NCBI RefSeq assembly: GCF_031628175.1
Contig: NZ_JAVLVT010000004.1
Location: forward strand, 260,953-324,952
Length of the DNA stretch: 64,000 bases
Reading direction: 5' to 3'
From: Lipingzhangella_A rawalii
GTDB lineage: Bacteria > Actinomycetota > Actinomycetes > Streptosporangiales > Streptosporangiaceae
Below are positions 51,848-61,162 of the stretch, piece by piece. A program made the position numbers and the translations under genes. The notes under the pieces were generated by a model that made no database searches, was not told the origin of the DNA, and was given only the letters and a program-made list of their open reading frames with translations. How positions within the stretch are numbered: the stretch's first letter is position 1; each line of letters starts with the position of its first letter.

Positions 51848-52720
51848 ATGACCACCTTCGTGACTCTGACCGCCTACGGGCTCGCCGACGGCGCGGTGTT
51901 GGCTCTGGCCGCGCTCGGGTTCGTCCTGATCTACAAGGCCACCGCGGTCATCAACTTCGCGCAGGGAGAGTTCCTGCTCGTCGGGGCCTACACCTTCTAC
52001 TCCTCCTTCGTGATCTTCGGGCTTCCGGTGACCGTCTCCGTGCTCAACGGCGTCGCGATCGCGGTGATCCTGGGGGTGGCGGTGGAGCGCTTCGTGCTCC
52101 GTCCACTGATCGGGCGCAGCCCGATCAGCGTGATCATGGTGACGATCGGGCTGTCGGCGATCCTTACCGCGATCATGCAGCTCATCTTCGGCACCGAGGC
52201 CCGCGCCATGCCCCCCGTCCTGCCCCGCGGCTCGATCGAGATCCTGGGTGCGACCCTGCCCGTGCAGCGACTGTTGGTGGTCGTGGTCGCCGCGGTCGTA
52301 CTGACCGCCTTCACCCTGTTCTTCCGCTACAGCCGGCACGGAGTGGCGATGCGGGCCGTCGCCGACGACCAGCAGGCCGCACTGACCATGGGAATCTCGG
52401 TGCGTCGCGTCTTCGCCATGGCCTGGGCGCTCGCCGCCGTCAGTGCTCTCATCGCCGGCGTTCTGCTGGCCGACATCACCGCCGTGGACCCACACATCGC
52501 CACGTTCGGCCTCCTGGTGTTCCCGGTGGTGATCCTGGGTGGTCTCGATTCGGTGCCCGGAACCATCGTCGGTGGTCTCACGATCGGCCTGATCAAGATG
52601 TACACCTTCGGCTATCTGGACCCGGGGCTCGCCGACGTCATCCCCTACATCGTGTTGGTGCTGATCCTCCTGGTCCGCCCGTACGGCCTGTTCGGCGAGA
52701 CACGAATAGAGAGGGTCTGA
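51848..52720 (+). CDS. livH: Liv-type ABC permease (LivH-like)
   Basis: A 290-residue inner-membrane permease with about eight hydrophobic segments. LADGAVLALAALGFVLIYKATAVINFAQGEFLLVGAY is the LivH N-terminal block, and SRHGVAMRAVADDQQAALTMGI plus FGLLVFPVVILGGLDSVPGTIVGG are the conserved cytoplasmic loop and late TM. It begins two bases after the ligase stop. Confidence 0.94.
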   Translation: MTTFVTLTAYGLADGAVLALAALGFVLIYKATAVINFAQGEFLLVGAYTFYSSFVIFGLPVTVSVLNGVAIAVILGVAVERFVLRPLIGRSPISVIMVTIGLSAILTAIMQLIFGTEARAMPPVLPRGSIEILGATLPVQRLLVVVVAAVVLTAFTLFFRYSRHGVAMRAVADDQQAALTMGISVRRVFAMAWALAAVSALIAGVLLADITAVDPHIATFGLLVFPVVILGGLDSVPGTIVGGLTIGLIKMYTFGYLDPGLADVIPYIVLVLILLVRPYGLFGETRIERV

Positions 52721-52724
52721 AGCG

Positions 52725-53786
52725 ATGCCCGCAACCGCAACCGGTGTGCACCACCGCAGCTACCGTTCGGACCTGGCGCTGCGGCACACCCGCGCCGAGA
52801 AGGCCCGGCTCGTGCTCGTTGTTGCCGCGCTGGCCGCACTGCCGTTCCTCGTGGACGTGTACTGGCTCAGCGTCGTCAACACCATTCTCATCGCGGTCGT
52901 TGGGGCCGTGGGCCTGAACATCCTGGTGGGCTTCACGGGACAGATTTCCCTGGGCCAGGGCGGGTTCCTCGCCGTGGGTGCCTTCACCTCGGCGCTGCTC
53001 TACGAACGTGCCGGCATGCCCGCCCTCGTCTCCATCGCCGCGGCCATCCTGCTCACGGCGGTGGTCGGTGCCTTCTTCGGACTGCCCGCACTCCGGCTGA
53101 AGGGGCTGTACCTCGCCATCGCCACGCTCGCCGCGCAGACGATCATCCTGTTCGTGGTCCGGCGTTGGGAGTGGCTCACCGAGGGGCAGGGCTATCTGGA
53201 CGTGCGCCCCTTCGAACTCTTCGGGGTGGAGTTCGTCGGCGCGATGAGCGAGGTCATGTGGTACGCGACTCTGCTGGTCATCGCCACCGGGGCCGTTCTG
53301 GCCGCACGCAACCTCTTCCGCACCAACCTCGGGCGCTCGTTCATGGCGGTGCGCGACCACGACATCGCCGCGGCGGCCATGGGGGTCAACGTCACCTACA
53401 CCAAGGTGATGGCCTTCGCGGTCTCCTCGGGATTCGTGGGGCTGGCCGGGGCACTCACCGCGCACTACAACTCGACGGTGTCCTGGGAACGGTTCACCCT
53501 CGAGGAGTCCATCCTCTTCCTCGCGATGATCATCGTGGGTGGTCTCGGCAGCGTCGCCGGGTCTGTGTACGGCGCCGCGTTCATCATTCTGTTGTCGCCA
53601 CTGCTGCTGGAGCTCAGCCGGCTGCTGCACGACCTCGTGCCCGGACTCGACGCACAGTTTCCCGCCCTGGAGCTCGGCGCGTTCGGCCTGGTCATTGTGT
53701 TGTTCTTGATCTTCGAGCCACGAGGGTTGGACCGCATCTGGCAGCGCGTCAAGGAGTACGTCCGGTACTGGCCGTTCCGCTACTAA
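52725..53786 (+). CDS. livM: Liv-type ABC permease (LivM-like)
   Basis: A 353-residue permease, partner of the preceding one. VGLNILVGFTGQISLGQGGFLAVGAF, LPALRLKGLYLAIATLAAQTII and FMAVRDHDIAAAAMGVNVTYTKVMAFAVSSGFVGLAGAL are LivM signatures. Four bases separate it from livH. The C-terminal charged tail RVKEYVRYWPFRY is typical of actinobacterial members linked to acyl-CoA ligases. Confidence 0.94.
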   Translation: MPATATGVHHRSYRSDLALRHTRAEKARLVLVVAALAALPFLVDVYWLSVVNTILIAVVGAVGLNILVGFTGQISLGQGGFLAVGAFTSALLYERAGMPALVSIAAAILLTAVVGAFFGLPALRLKGLYLAIATLAAQTIILFVVRRWEWLTEGQGYLDVRPFELFGVEFVGAMSEVMWYATLLVIATGAVLAARNLFRTNLGRSFMAVRDHDIAAAAMGVNVTYTKVMAFAVSSGFVGLAGALTAHYNSTVSWERFTLEESILFLAMIIVGGLGSVAGSVYGAAFIILLSPLLLELSRLLHDLVPGLDAQFPALELGAFGLVIVLFLIFEPRGLDRIWQRVKEYVRYWPFRY

Positions 53787-53809
53787 CCAACCACGACAAG
53801 GGAGGCCCC

Positions 53810-55018
53810 ATGCGAGTCCCACTGCGAACCCTGGCCCTGACCACCAGCGTGGTGATGGGTGCGACCGCGTGCAGCGGCAGCGCGATCACCGGAGGCGAGG
53901 ACACCGACGACGGCACCATCCCGATTGGGATCATCGCCGACCGCACCGGTTCCACCGCCGACGTCGGCAGCATCTACAACGACGGAATGCTCGCCTACAT
54001 CGACTGGCTGAACGCCGAAGGTGGAATCGAGGGGCACGAGATCGACGCCCAGTCCGAGGACTACGCCTACGAGGTCCCCGAAGCCGAAGACCTGTACCGC
54101 CGCTACACCGCGGACGGCGTCGTCGCAGTGCAGGGCTGGGGAACCGGGGACACCGAGGCGCTGCGTGGAAACGTCTCCGCCGACGAGATCCCCTTCATGT
54201 CGGCGTCCTACTCGGAGGAACTCACCGACCCCGAGGAGTCGCCGTACAACTTCGTGGTCGCGCCCACCTACTCGGACCAGATGCGGGTGGCCCTCGACCA
54301 CATCGTCGCCGAGGACGACGCGGAGGAGGTTGCGGTGTTCCACCACGACTCCCCGTTCGGCACGGCTCCGGTCGGGGACGGAGCCGACTGGATCGACGAA
54401 CAGGACTACGACCTCGGATACGAGTCCTACGCCATGCCCGACGACACCGCGAACTTCGTGGGCATGCTGACCCAGGCCGAGGATCAGGGGGCCTCCCACA
54501 TCGTGATCCAGAACGTGTCCAGCCCGGCCGCCCAGGTTGCCCAGGACCTCGCCGAGCAGGACATGGACATGCGGATCGTGTGTCTGAACTGGTGTGCCGA
54601 CGAGTTGTTCGTGACCACCGCGGGCGAGGACGCCGCCGAGGGGCACCTGTTCGTGCAGCCGTTCGCCCCGCCCGAGGCGCAGCGCCCCGGCCACGCCGAA
54701 CCCGCCGCCTACCTGGAGGACCAGGGCGGCTCGCTGGAGGAGGAAGGGCTGCACTTCACCCAGGGCTGGTACACGATGCACGTGATGGCCGAGGGGATGC
54801 GCGAACTCGTCGCGAACGACGAGGAGGTCACCGGCCCCACGCTGCGGGAAGCCCTGGAGGATCTCGAAGTCGACACCGGCGGGGTGATCGGGACCGGCAC
54901 GGTCAGCTTCTCCGCGGACTCGCACCGCGGCTCCACCAGCACCGGCATCTACGAGGTCAGCTCCGGACACCTCGACGAGGTGGCCGCGGACGTCGAGCCG
55001 GGACAGTCGGGGGAGTAG
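53810..55018 (+). CDS. Liv-type substrate-binding lipoprotein
   Basis: A 402-residue extracellular receptor. The signal peptide ends in a lipobox (VVMGATAC, Cys21), followed by PIGIIADRTGSTADVGSIYNDGMLAYIDWLNAEGGI, the standard periplasmic-binding fold type I entry as in LivJ/K and aromatic-acid binders. The mature protein is markedly acidic (many Asp/Glu), as in secreted proteins of salt-tolerant actinomycetes. ATG 53810 follows GGGAGG. Ligand unknown; a carboxylic or aromatic acid is inferred from the linked ligases. Confidence 0.92.
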   Translation: MRVPLRTLALTTSVVMGATACSGSAITGGEDTDDGTIPIGIIADRTGSTADVGSIYNDGMLAYIDWLNAEGGIEGHEIDAQSEDYAYEVPEAEDLYRRYTADGVVAVQGWGTGDTEALRGNVSADEIPFMSASYSEELTDPEESPYNFVVAPTYSDQMRVALDHIVAEDDAEEVAVFHHDSPFGTAPVGDGADWIDEQDYDLGYESYAMPDDTANFVGMLTQAEDQGASHIVIQNVSSPAAQVAQDLAEQDMDMRIVCLNWCADELFVTTAGEDAAEGHLFVQPFAPPEAQRPGHAEPAAYLEDQGGSLEEEGLHFTQGWYTMHVMAEGMRELVANDEEVTGPTLREALEDLEVDTGGVIGTGTVSFSADSHRGSTSTGIYEVSSGHLDEVAADVEPGQSGE

Positions 55019-55023
55019 GGCCG

Positions 55024-55872
55024 ATGACCGAACCCACCGTGGCGGCGGGGGCGGCTCCGGGAGAGGGTCAGGGGCCGTCTCCCGGAGCCCTGCGCCTCAA
55101 CAACGTCGAGGTGATCTACGACGAGGTCATCCTGGTGCTGCGCGGGCTGTCCCTGGAGGTGGCGCCAGGCTCGGTCGTGGCGCTGCTCGGCTCCAACGGC
55201 GCCGGAAAGTCCACCACGCTCAAGGCCGTGTCGGGGCTGCTGCCCACCGAACACGGCGAGGTCACCGACGGCCAGGTGCTGCTGGACGAGCAGGACGTCA
55301 CCCACGTCGACGCCGCGCGGCGCGTACGTCGGGGCATGTCGCTGTGCATGGAGGGGCGGCACGTGTTCGAGCACCTGACCGTGCAGGAGAACCTCGTGGC
55401 CGGAGCGTACTCGCGTGGCCGCGCCCGGCCCGCGGACCTCGACCTGGTGTACGGCTACTTTCCGCGCCTGTCCGAGCTGCGTTCGCGGGTGTCGGGATTC
55501 CTGTCCGGTGGGGAACAGCAGATGCTGGCGATCGGTCGGGCCCTGATGTCGCACCCGCGCCTGCTCATGCTGGACGAGCCCTCCCTGGGACTCGCCCCAC
55601 GCCTGGTCGAGGAGATCTTCGGACACATCCGACGCCTCAACCAGGAGCTGGGCACCACCATCCTCGTGGTCGAGCAGAACGCCCGACAGGCCCTGGACAT
55701 CGCCGACTACGGCTACGTCATGGAACGCGGCCGGGTGGTGCTGGACGGTCCGGCCACCGAACTGCGGGAGAACCCCGACGTCAAGGAGTTCTACCTGGGG
55801 GTCGGTAAGGAGGGGGAGCGGCGCAGCTACCGGGACGTCAAGCACTATAAGCGCCGGAAACGCTGGCTGTGA
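55024..55872 (+). CDS. livF: Liv-type ABC transporter ATP-binding protein (LivF-like)
   Basis: A 282-residue ATPase: Walker A GSNGAGKSTTLKAVSGLL, Q-loop CMEGRHVFEHLTVQENLVAGAY, signature LSGGEQQMLAIGRALM and Walker B LLMLDEPSLGLAP, with the switch His region VVEQNARQALDIADYGYVMERG. It ends in a very basic tail (VKHYKRRKRWL). Five bases after the receptor gene. It completes the importer together with LivG, H and M. Confidence 0.94.
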   Translation: MTEPTVAAGAAPGEGQGPSPGALRLNNVEVIYDEVILVLRGLSLEVAPGSVVALLGSNGAGKSTTLKAVSGLLPTEHGEVTDGQVLLDEQDVTHVDAARRVRRGMSLCMEGRHVFEHLTVQENLVAGAYSRGRARPADLDLVYGYFPRLSELRSRVSGFLSGGEQQMLAIGRALMSHPRLLMLDEPSLGLAPRLVEEIFGHIRRLNQELGTTILVVEQNARQALDIADYGYVMERGRVVLDGPATELRENPDVKEFYLGVGKEGERRSYRDVKHYKRRKRWL

Positions 55873-56011
55873 CCGACACACCGGCACTGGACACACGCGC
55901 CGGAACCGGAGCGCGTGCCTCGCCTCGCCCGCACGCGGCGGGGCGAGTCCGGTGGGGGCGGTCACCGGCCGGCCCCACCCCGGCACTGTTCACTACCGAG
56001 CGGGAGGAACC

Positions 56012-57232
56012 GTGAGCCAGGTACTTCAGGAGTCACTGCACCGTTACACCACCGGGCTCGACTCCGCGGTGTCCACAGTGGTGTGGGAGGCAGCGGCCCG
56101 CGTTCCGGCCTTCGCCACCCGGCTCGCGGAGGCCGGGATCGAGCCACGCGCGGTGGTGGGGGTGCACGACCTCGACGCGCTCCCGATCGTCACCAAGGAC
56201 GACATGATCGCCCGGCAACGCAGCGACCCCCCGTTCGGTGGCTATCTCGCACATGATGTGCGTCCCCGCAGGGTGTTCCAGTCGCCCGGACCGATGTACG
56301 AACCCCAGCTGCCGGGAACGGATCCGTGGCGCTGGAGCGAGGCCCTGCGCTCTCTGGGGGTGCGCAGCACGGACACCGTTCTGAACTGCTTCGGCTACCA
56401 CCTTTCCCCGGCCGGGGCCATGTTCGAGGAGGGAGCCACGACGGTCGGAGCGACCGTCGTGCCCGCCGGCACCGGTAACCTCGACCTTCAGGCCGGTCTG
56501 GTCGCGGAGTTGGACATCACCGCCTACACCGGGCTGCCGAGCTACCTCAAGGCACTGTGCACACGCTTCACCGAGGCGGGCCACGATCCACAGTGCTGGG
56601 GAATCCGCCGCGCCCTGGTCACCGCCGAGCCCCTCCCCGACTCGCTACGGGCAGAACTCTCCGCCTGGGTGGGCGAGGTACGCATGGCCTACGGAACCGC
56701 GGAGGCCGGCCTGTTGGGCTACGAGACCGCACCGGGCTCGGGACTGTGCCTTCCCGGTGGAGTCCTGGTGCAGGTGTGCGACCTCTCCAGCGGACGGCCC
56801 GTCACCGACGCGACGGTGGGGCAGGTTGTGGTCACCCTGCTGCGGGCGGACTATCCCCTGGTGCGGTTCGGCACCGGCGACCTGTCCGCCTGGATGGAGG
56901 GCCCGGACGGAACTCCCCGACTCGCCGGCGTGCTGGGCCGGGTCGGCGACGCCGTCAAGGTCCGCGGCATGTTCCTCCACCCGCGCCAGGCACACACGGC
57001 GCTCGCCGACGTCCCCGGACTGGCCGGGTTCCAGTTCGTCGTCGAGCGAGCCAACCACCGGGACGCGCTGCGCTGTCTGGTGACCGCGGGAGACGGCGTC
57101 GACACCGACGCCCTCACCGAGGACGTACGCGCCCGCATCCGTACCGCGCTGCGCTTCGAGGCGACGGTGGAGCTGGTATCCGAGATCGCCGCCAACGCCG
57201 ATCCCGTCTGCGATCGGCGCGACTGGTCCTGA
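56012..57232 (+). CDS. PaaK-like AMP-binding protein
   Basis: A 406-residue protein of the phenylacetate-CoA-ligase group: DLDALPIVTKDDMIARQ, LRSLGVRSTDTVLNCFGYHLSPAG, AYGTAEAGLLGYE, VRFGTGDLSAWM and GRVGDAVKVRGMFLHP are in PaaK order. The usual SSGTTGKP P-loop is replaced by FQSPGPMYEPQ, so ATP binding may be altered. GTG 56012 follows GGGAGGA. It lies 139 bases after livF in the same direction and probably belongs to the same uptake-activation system as a second, specialised or non-canonical ligase. Confidence 0.82.
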   Translation: MSQVLQESLHRYTTGLDSAVSTVVWEAAARVPAFATRLAEAGIEPRAVVGVHDLDALPIVTKDDMIARQRSDPPFGGYLAHDVRPRRVFQSPGPMYEPQLPGTDPWRWSEALRSLGVRSTDTVLNCFGYHLSPAGAMFEEGATTVGATVVPAGTGNLDLQAGLVAELDITAYTGLPSYLKALCTRFTEAGHDPQCWGIRRALVTAEPLPDSLRAELSAWVGEVRMAYGTAEAGLLGYETAPGSGLCLPGGVLVQVCDLSSGRPVTDATVGQVVVTLLRADYPLVRFGTGDLSAWMEGPDGTPRLAGVLGRVGDAVKVRGMFLHPRQAHTALADVPGLAGFQFVVERANHRDALRCLVTAGDGVDTDALTEDVRARIRTALRFEATVELVSEIAANADPVCDRRDWS

Positions 57233-57420
57233 CCCTGCTTCCCAACGTCCCCGCCGGAGCACCGAACTGCATCGTGTGCGGTAGTCGCCCGCCTGTGTCT
57301 GCACCGCCGGTCGTAGCCCGAGATGCTCCCCTCGCCCCACGCGCGCGAGCCGCCCCGCGGCCTACGGTGATCGTGCCCGGCCGGAGTGGAGGATGGCCGG
57401 CACTGCTGCGGGAGGAGATC

Positions 57421-57627
57421 ATGCGCATCGTAGGCGGAGTACTGCTGGGTCTTGTCGGAGGCTACATCCTGGGTATCGCGGCGGCGTTCGTCATCGGCCA
57501 GGTGGTATCGCTGGTGACAGACACCTCCCCGATCTTCGGCGCACTGCGGTTCGTCGCCTGGGCCGGCGCCCTGCTCGGGGCGATCGTCACACCGATGGTC
57601 CTGGTCCGGCTCAGCCGGGATGCCTGA
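57421..57627 (+). CDS. Small two-TM membrane protein
   Basis: A 68-residue protein with two hydrophobic helices: GGVLLGLVGGYILGIAAAFVIG and GALRFVAWAGALLGAIVTPMVL. GGGAGGAG precedes the ATG at 57421, and its 3' end overlaps the sensor kinase start by eight bases, so it is probably translated with the two-component pair. It may be an accessory of the kinase; no family name is recognised. Confidence 0.7.
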   Translation: MRIVGGVLLGLVGGYILGIAAAFVIGQVVSLVTDTSPIFGALRFVAWAGALLGAIVTPMVLVRLSRDA

Positions 57628-58909
57628 GGCGGGTACGTCCCCGTCCCCCGCTCCCACACCGGGGGCAGGGGGCACAGTCGGCACTGGCCCGGCACCGGAA
57701 CCGAGGGGGAAGGGGCGAAGCGTGCCCGGATTCGTGCACCGGCGTGCCGAGGGCCTGCGGGGGGACATCACCCTGGCCGTGGTCGTCGCCGCGGTCGCGG
57801 CGGGACTGGAATTCGTCTACGGGGCGCTGCGCGGCGAAGCTCCCAGCGTCATGGGCTTTCTGCTGCTCGGGGGCGGTGCCGCGGGGCTGGCACTGCTGCG
57901 GCTCGCCCCCCGGTCCGCCGGACTGCTCATCGGGGTCAGTACGCCCCTGTACTACATCCTGGGCACCGTCGACACCTGGGCGCCGGTGCTGACCTTCGGG
58001 ATCGGGGTGTTCCGGCTGGCCAGCGACGGGCACCGGTGTGCCGCCATCCTCGGCACCGGTGCGACCCTCAGCCTGCTCAGTCTCGGTGAGCTACTCACCG
58101 TGCTGGCGGGCGGCTCACTGTCGGAACGCACCTTCTACGCCCTGGCCTGGCCGCTGCTCGTCCTCGCCGCCGGTGAGGCGATGCGTAACCGGCGCGCGTA
58201 CCTCCGGGAGGTCCAGCAACGGGCCCTGGACGCCGAACGCACCCGGGAGGAAGAGGCCCAACTGCGTGCCGTCGAGGAGCGGCTGCGTATCGCCCGGGAG
58301 CTCCATGATGTGCTCGCCCACCGCATCTCCCTGATCAACGTGCAGGCGGGTGCCGCCGCACACCGGCGGGATCCGGAGCAGGCGTTCGATGCCCTCAACG
58401 AGATCAAACAGGCCAGTCGGGAAACCCTGCGGGAGCTTCGGTCGACTCTGGGCGTGCTGCGGCAGGTGGACGCCCCCGCCGGCGACACCGACTCCGCGCT
58501 GGCCGAGCTGGCTCCCACCCCCTCACTACGACGCCTGGAAACCCTGGCCACGGAGTTCACCCAGGCGGGGCTGTCCACCGAGATCCACCAGGAGGGAACC
58601 GCGGGCGACCTTCCCGCGGCCGTGGACCTCGCCGCCTATCGAATCGTGCAGGAAGCCCTGACCAACAGCCTGCGGCACGCGGGGTCGGCACGAGCCTGGG
58701 TCACGGTCGAGCACGGCGGGAACGAGGTGCGCCTGTCCGTGCTGGACAACGGATCGGGGGGAAGCGACGGCACGGCCCGACGCGACGGCGGACACGGCCT
58801 GGCCGGTATGGCCGAACGTGCCCGGGTACTGGGCGGCGAGCTGACGGCCGGCCCACGCCCCGAGGGGGGATTCGCCGTGCATGCCCGCCTGCCCTGCCAC
58901 TCCGGGTAG
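57620..58909 (+). CDS. NarL-type sensor histidine kinase (HisKA_3)
   Basis: A 429-residue membrane kinase. After a 45-residue Pro/Gly-rich cytosolic lead, four to five hydrophobic segments span about 50-190. A coiled linker leads to HisKA_3 with the phospho-acceptor His in IARELHDVLAHRISLINVQAG, and the HATPase domain has EALTNSLRHAG (N box), LDNGSGG and GHGLAGMAERARVLGGEL (G boxes). It is followed 70 bases later by its response regulator. Signal unknown; no large extracellular domain, so it probably senses within the membrane. Confidence 0.93.
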   Translation: MPEAGTSPSPAPTPGAGGTVGTGPAPEPRGKGRSVPGFVHRRAEGLRGDITLAVVVAAVAAGLEFVYGALRGEAPSVMGFLLLGGGAAGLALLRLAPRSAGLLIGVSTPLYYILGTVDTWAPVLTFGIGVFRLASDGHRCAAILGTGATLSLLSLGELLTVLAGGSLSERTFYALAWPLLVLAAGEAMRNRRAYLREVQQRALDAERTREEEAQLRAVEERLRIARELHDVLAHRISLINVQAGAAAHRRDPEQAFDALNEIKQASRETLRELRSTLGVLRQVDAPAGDTDSALAELAPTPSLRRLETLATEFTQAGLSTEIHQEGTAGDLPAAVDLAAYRIVQEALTNSLRHAGSARAWVTVEHGGNEVRLSVLDNGSGGSDGTARRDGGHGLAGMAERARVLGGELTAGPRPEGGFAVHARLPCHSG

Positions 58910-58979
58910 CGGCCCGCTGTGGATGCGTCGCTGCGCTCGATAGTATCCAAGCGGAGCCCACACACTCGGGAGGACGGCG

Positions 58980-59657
58980 ATGGGCGAGAACGCCACCCGG
59001 ATCCTGCTCGCCGACGACCAGACGCTGGTCCGGGCGGGGTTCCGTTCCATCCTGGACGCGGAGGACGACCTCACCGTGGTGGCCGAGGCCGCCGACGGCG
59101 CCGAGGCACTGCGGCTCACCGCGAGCGAGCGCCCGGACGTGGTACTCATGGACATCCGGATGCCGGAGGTGGACGGGCTGGAGGCCACGCGGCGCATCGT
59201 CGCGGATCAGCGGCTCAGCGATGTCCGCGTGGTGATCCTCACCACCTTTGACCTGGATGACTACGTGTACGGCGCGCTGCGCGCCGGAGCCAGCGGTTTC
59301 CTGGTCAAGGACACGGAACCGGCGGAGCTGATTCACGGGGTTCGGGTGGCCGCACGCGGGGATGCGCTCCTGTCCCCCACGGTCACCCGCAGGCTGATCG
59401 CCGAGTTCGCGTCCCGACTCAAACAGCCGCGGGTCAGCGCGGAACTGAACGCGCTGACCGGACGGGAACGGGAAGTGCTGACCCTCGTCGCCTCCGGCCT
59501 GTCCAACGAGGAGATCGCCACCCGCCTGGTGGTCAGCCCGGCCACCGCGAAGACGCACGTGAGTCGGGTGCTGACCAAACTGGGTGCGCACGACCGGGCG
59601 CAGCTCGTGGTGCAGGCCTACGAGTCCGGTCTGGTGCGCCCCGGCTGGCTGGAGTGA
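58980..59657 (+). CDS. NarL/LuxR-type response regulator
   Basis: A 225-residue regulator. The receiver has ILLADDQTLVRAGF, phospho-acceptor Asp in VVLMDIRMPEVDGL and Lys in FLVKDTEP; the LuxR-type HTH is LTGREREVLTLVASGLSNEEIATRLVVSPATAKTHVSRVLTKLG. Partner of the upstream kinase. Its last 40 bases overlap the convergent tam gene, so high expression of one could reduce the other. Confidence 0.94.
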   Translation: MGENATRILLADDQTLVRAGFRSILDAEDDLTVVAEAADGAEALRLTASERPDVVLMDIRMPEVDGLEATRRIVADQRLSDVRVVILTTFDLDDYVYGALRAGASGFLVKDTEPAELIHGVRVAARGDALLSPTVTRRLIAEFASRLKQPRVSAELNALTGREREVLTLVASGLSNEEIATRLVVSPATAKTHVSRVLTKLGAHDRAQLVVQAYESGLVRPGWLE

Positions 59658-60439
59658 GGGACGTGCCCCACACACAGGATGCGACGAAACGGAAACCGGG
59701 TCCCGTGCGGGCCGGGCGGATAGGCCGCACGCAGTTCCTGCGCGTACTCCGCCTCGAAGGCGGCGATCTCCGTAGCGGGCAGTCTCGCGTGCACGGGGCG
59801 GAGCCCGGTGCCGCGCATCCACCGGAGCACGGGGTCGGGGCCGCTGAGGAGATGCAGGTAGGTGGTCTCCCACACGTCCGCCTCCAGTCCCGCGTCTAGG
59901 AGCAGATCCGCATAGGCGCCGGGTTCGGCGACGGCGCCCCGGTGGCGTAGCGCTCCGTCCAGGTGACGGCGCCAGTGCGGCCGCGCGGCGATCTCCCGCA
60001 TCAGCGCATGCGCGGGCTCGTCGAAGTTCGCGGGCACCTGCCAGGCCAGCCAGGCGCCCGGCCCCAGAGCTCGCGCCCAGGCCGTCAGCAGATCCCGGTG
60101 CTGGGGGACCCACTGGAGCGCGGCGTTGCTGAGCACCACGTCCGTGTGGGGGCCGGGGGTCCAGGCGGTCAGATCCCGGACTTCGAAGGTGAGGCCCGCT
60201 TCCGCGGGGCGTGCGGCCGCTCGGGTCCGTGCGTCCTCGATCATCGCCGCGGAGCTGTCGATGCCGTGCACCTGCGCCTCGGGCCACGTACGGGCCAGGA
60301 GCGCCGTGAGTTCTCCACTGCCGCATCCCAGGTCGACCACGTACCGCGGCTGCTGCGGGGTGATCCGGCTGAGCAGATCGACGAACGGACGGCTGCGCTG
60401 GTCGGTGAACTCGCGGTACCCGTCGGGATCCCAATGCAT
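59618..60439 (-). CDS. tam: Trans-aconitate 2-methyltransferase
   Basis: Methylates trans-aconitate, a spontaneous by-product that inhibits aconitase. The 273 residues follow the Tam pattern: MHWDPDGYREFTDQRSRPFVDLLSRI, SAM motif VVDLGCGSGELTALLARTWP, then GIDSS, VLSNAALQWVPQHRDLL, and WLAWQVPANFDEPAH. ATG 60439 is chosen; a GTG nine bases earlier is possible. The 3' end converges with the response regulator gene. Confidence 0.92.
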   Translation of the reverse strand: MHWDPDGYREFTDQRSRPFVDLLSRITPQQPRYVVDLGCGSGELTALLARTWPEAQVHGIDSSAAMIEDARTRAAARPAEAGLTFEVRDLTAWTPGPHTDVVLSNAALQWVPQHRDLLTAWARALGPGAWLAWQVPANFDEPAHALMREIAARPHWRRHLDGALRHRGAVAEPGAYADLLLDAGLEADVWETTYLHLLSGPDPVLRWMRGTGLRPVHARLPATEIAAFEAEYAQELRAAYPPGPHGTRFPFRRILCVGHVPHSSQPGRTRPDS

Positions 60440-60629
60440 CGCAGCCACTCCACTCCCAATTAGCTTGATATCAAGATACCAGTGAGGGTGGTGAAAGGCC
60501 GCCGCCTTCCTGCCGATTCGCCGTTTGGCCTCCTACCCGCCACAACCGGTGTCAGACTTGATCACGAGGGGTGATTCCACCCGGTAGCGACGTCGACCCG
60601 GCCAGCCGGGTCCCCGAAGGAGGATGTGC

Positions 60630-61157
60630 ATGTCGCACACAAGCGAGCTGGTGGTGCTCCTGGACGACGAGCTCAACCGCATCGGCTCCACCGACAAGGA
60701 CACCGTGCACACCACCCAGACCCCTCTGCACCTCGCCTTCTCCTGTTACGTGGAGGACCGTGCCGGCAATGTCCTCATGACCCGACGCGCCCTGAGCAAA
60801 CGCACCTGGCCCGGAGTGTGGACCAACAGCTTCTGCGGGCATCCGGCACCCGAGGAGTCCATGGACGCGGCGGTACAGCGTCGTGCCGTCGAGGAACTCG
60901 GGCTCCAGGTACACGACATCCGCACCGCGCTGCCGGACTTCCGCTACCGCGCCGAGTCACCCGAAGGCATTGTCGAAAACGAGTTCTGCCCGGTGTTCCT
61001 GGCAACCGCGTACGAGCAGCCCACCCCCAACCCGAGCGAGGTGGCGCAGTACGTCTGGGTCCCCTGGGAACGCATCGCACCGGTAGCGCGGGCGACCCCA
61101 TGGATTCTCAGCCCCTGGGCAGCCGAACAGATCGCCGCGCTGCACTCCCCCTACTGA
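60630..61157 (+). CDS. idi: Isopentenyl-diphosphate delta-isomerase, type I
   Basis: Interconverts IPP and DMAPP in isoprenoid synthesis. The 175-residue Nudix-fold enzyme shows the catalytic Cys in WTNSFCGHP, metal-site Glu/His positions, the Nudix-like AVQRRAVEELGLQV helix and the second signature ENEFCPVF with the catalytic Glu. AAGGAGG lies six bases before the ATG at 60630. It stands alone; no carotenoid genes are adjacent. Confidence 0.95.
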   Translation: MSHTSELVVLLDDELNRIGSTDKDTVHTTQTPLHLAFSCYVEDRAGNVLMTRRALSKRTWPGVWTNSFCGHPAPEESMDAAVQRRAVEELGLQVHDIRTALPDFRYRAESPEGIVENEFCPVFLATAYEQPTPNPSEVAQYVWVPWERIAPVARATPWILSPWAAEQIAALHSPY

Positions 61158-61162
61158 TCTTT

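Noticed and set aside
51812..55862. TATAAGCGCCGG occurs near the ends of both the ligase gene (about 51.8 kb) and livF (about 55.85 kb)
   Set aside because: Both encode the basic Tyr-Lys-Arg-Arg tail of their proteins, so the match is explained by coding sequence and not by a regulatory repeat.
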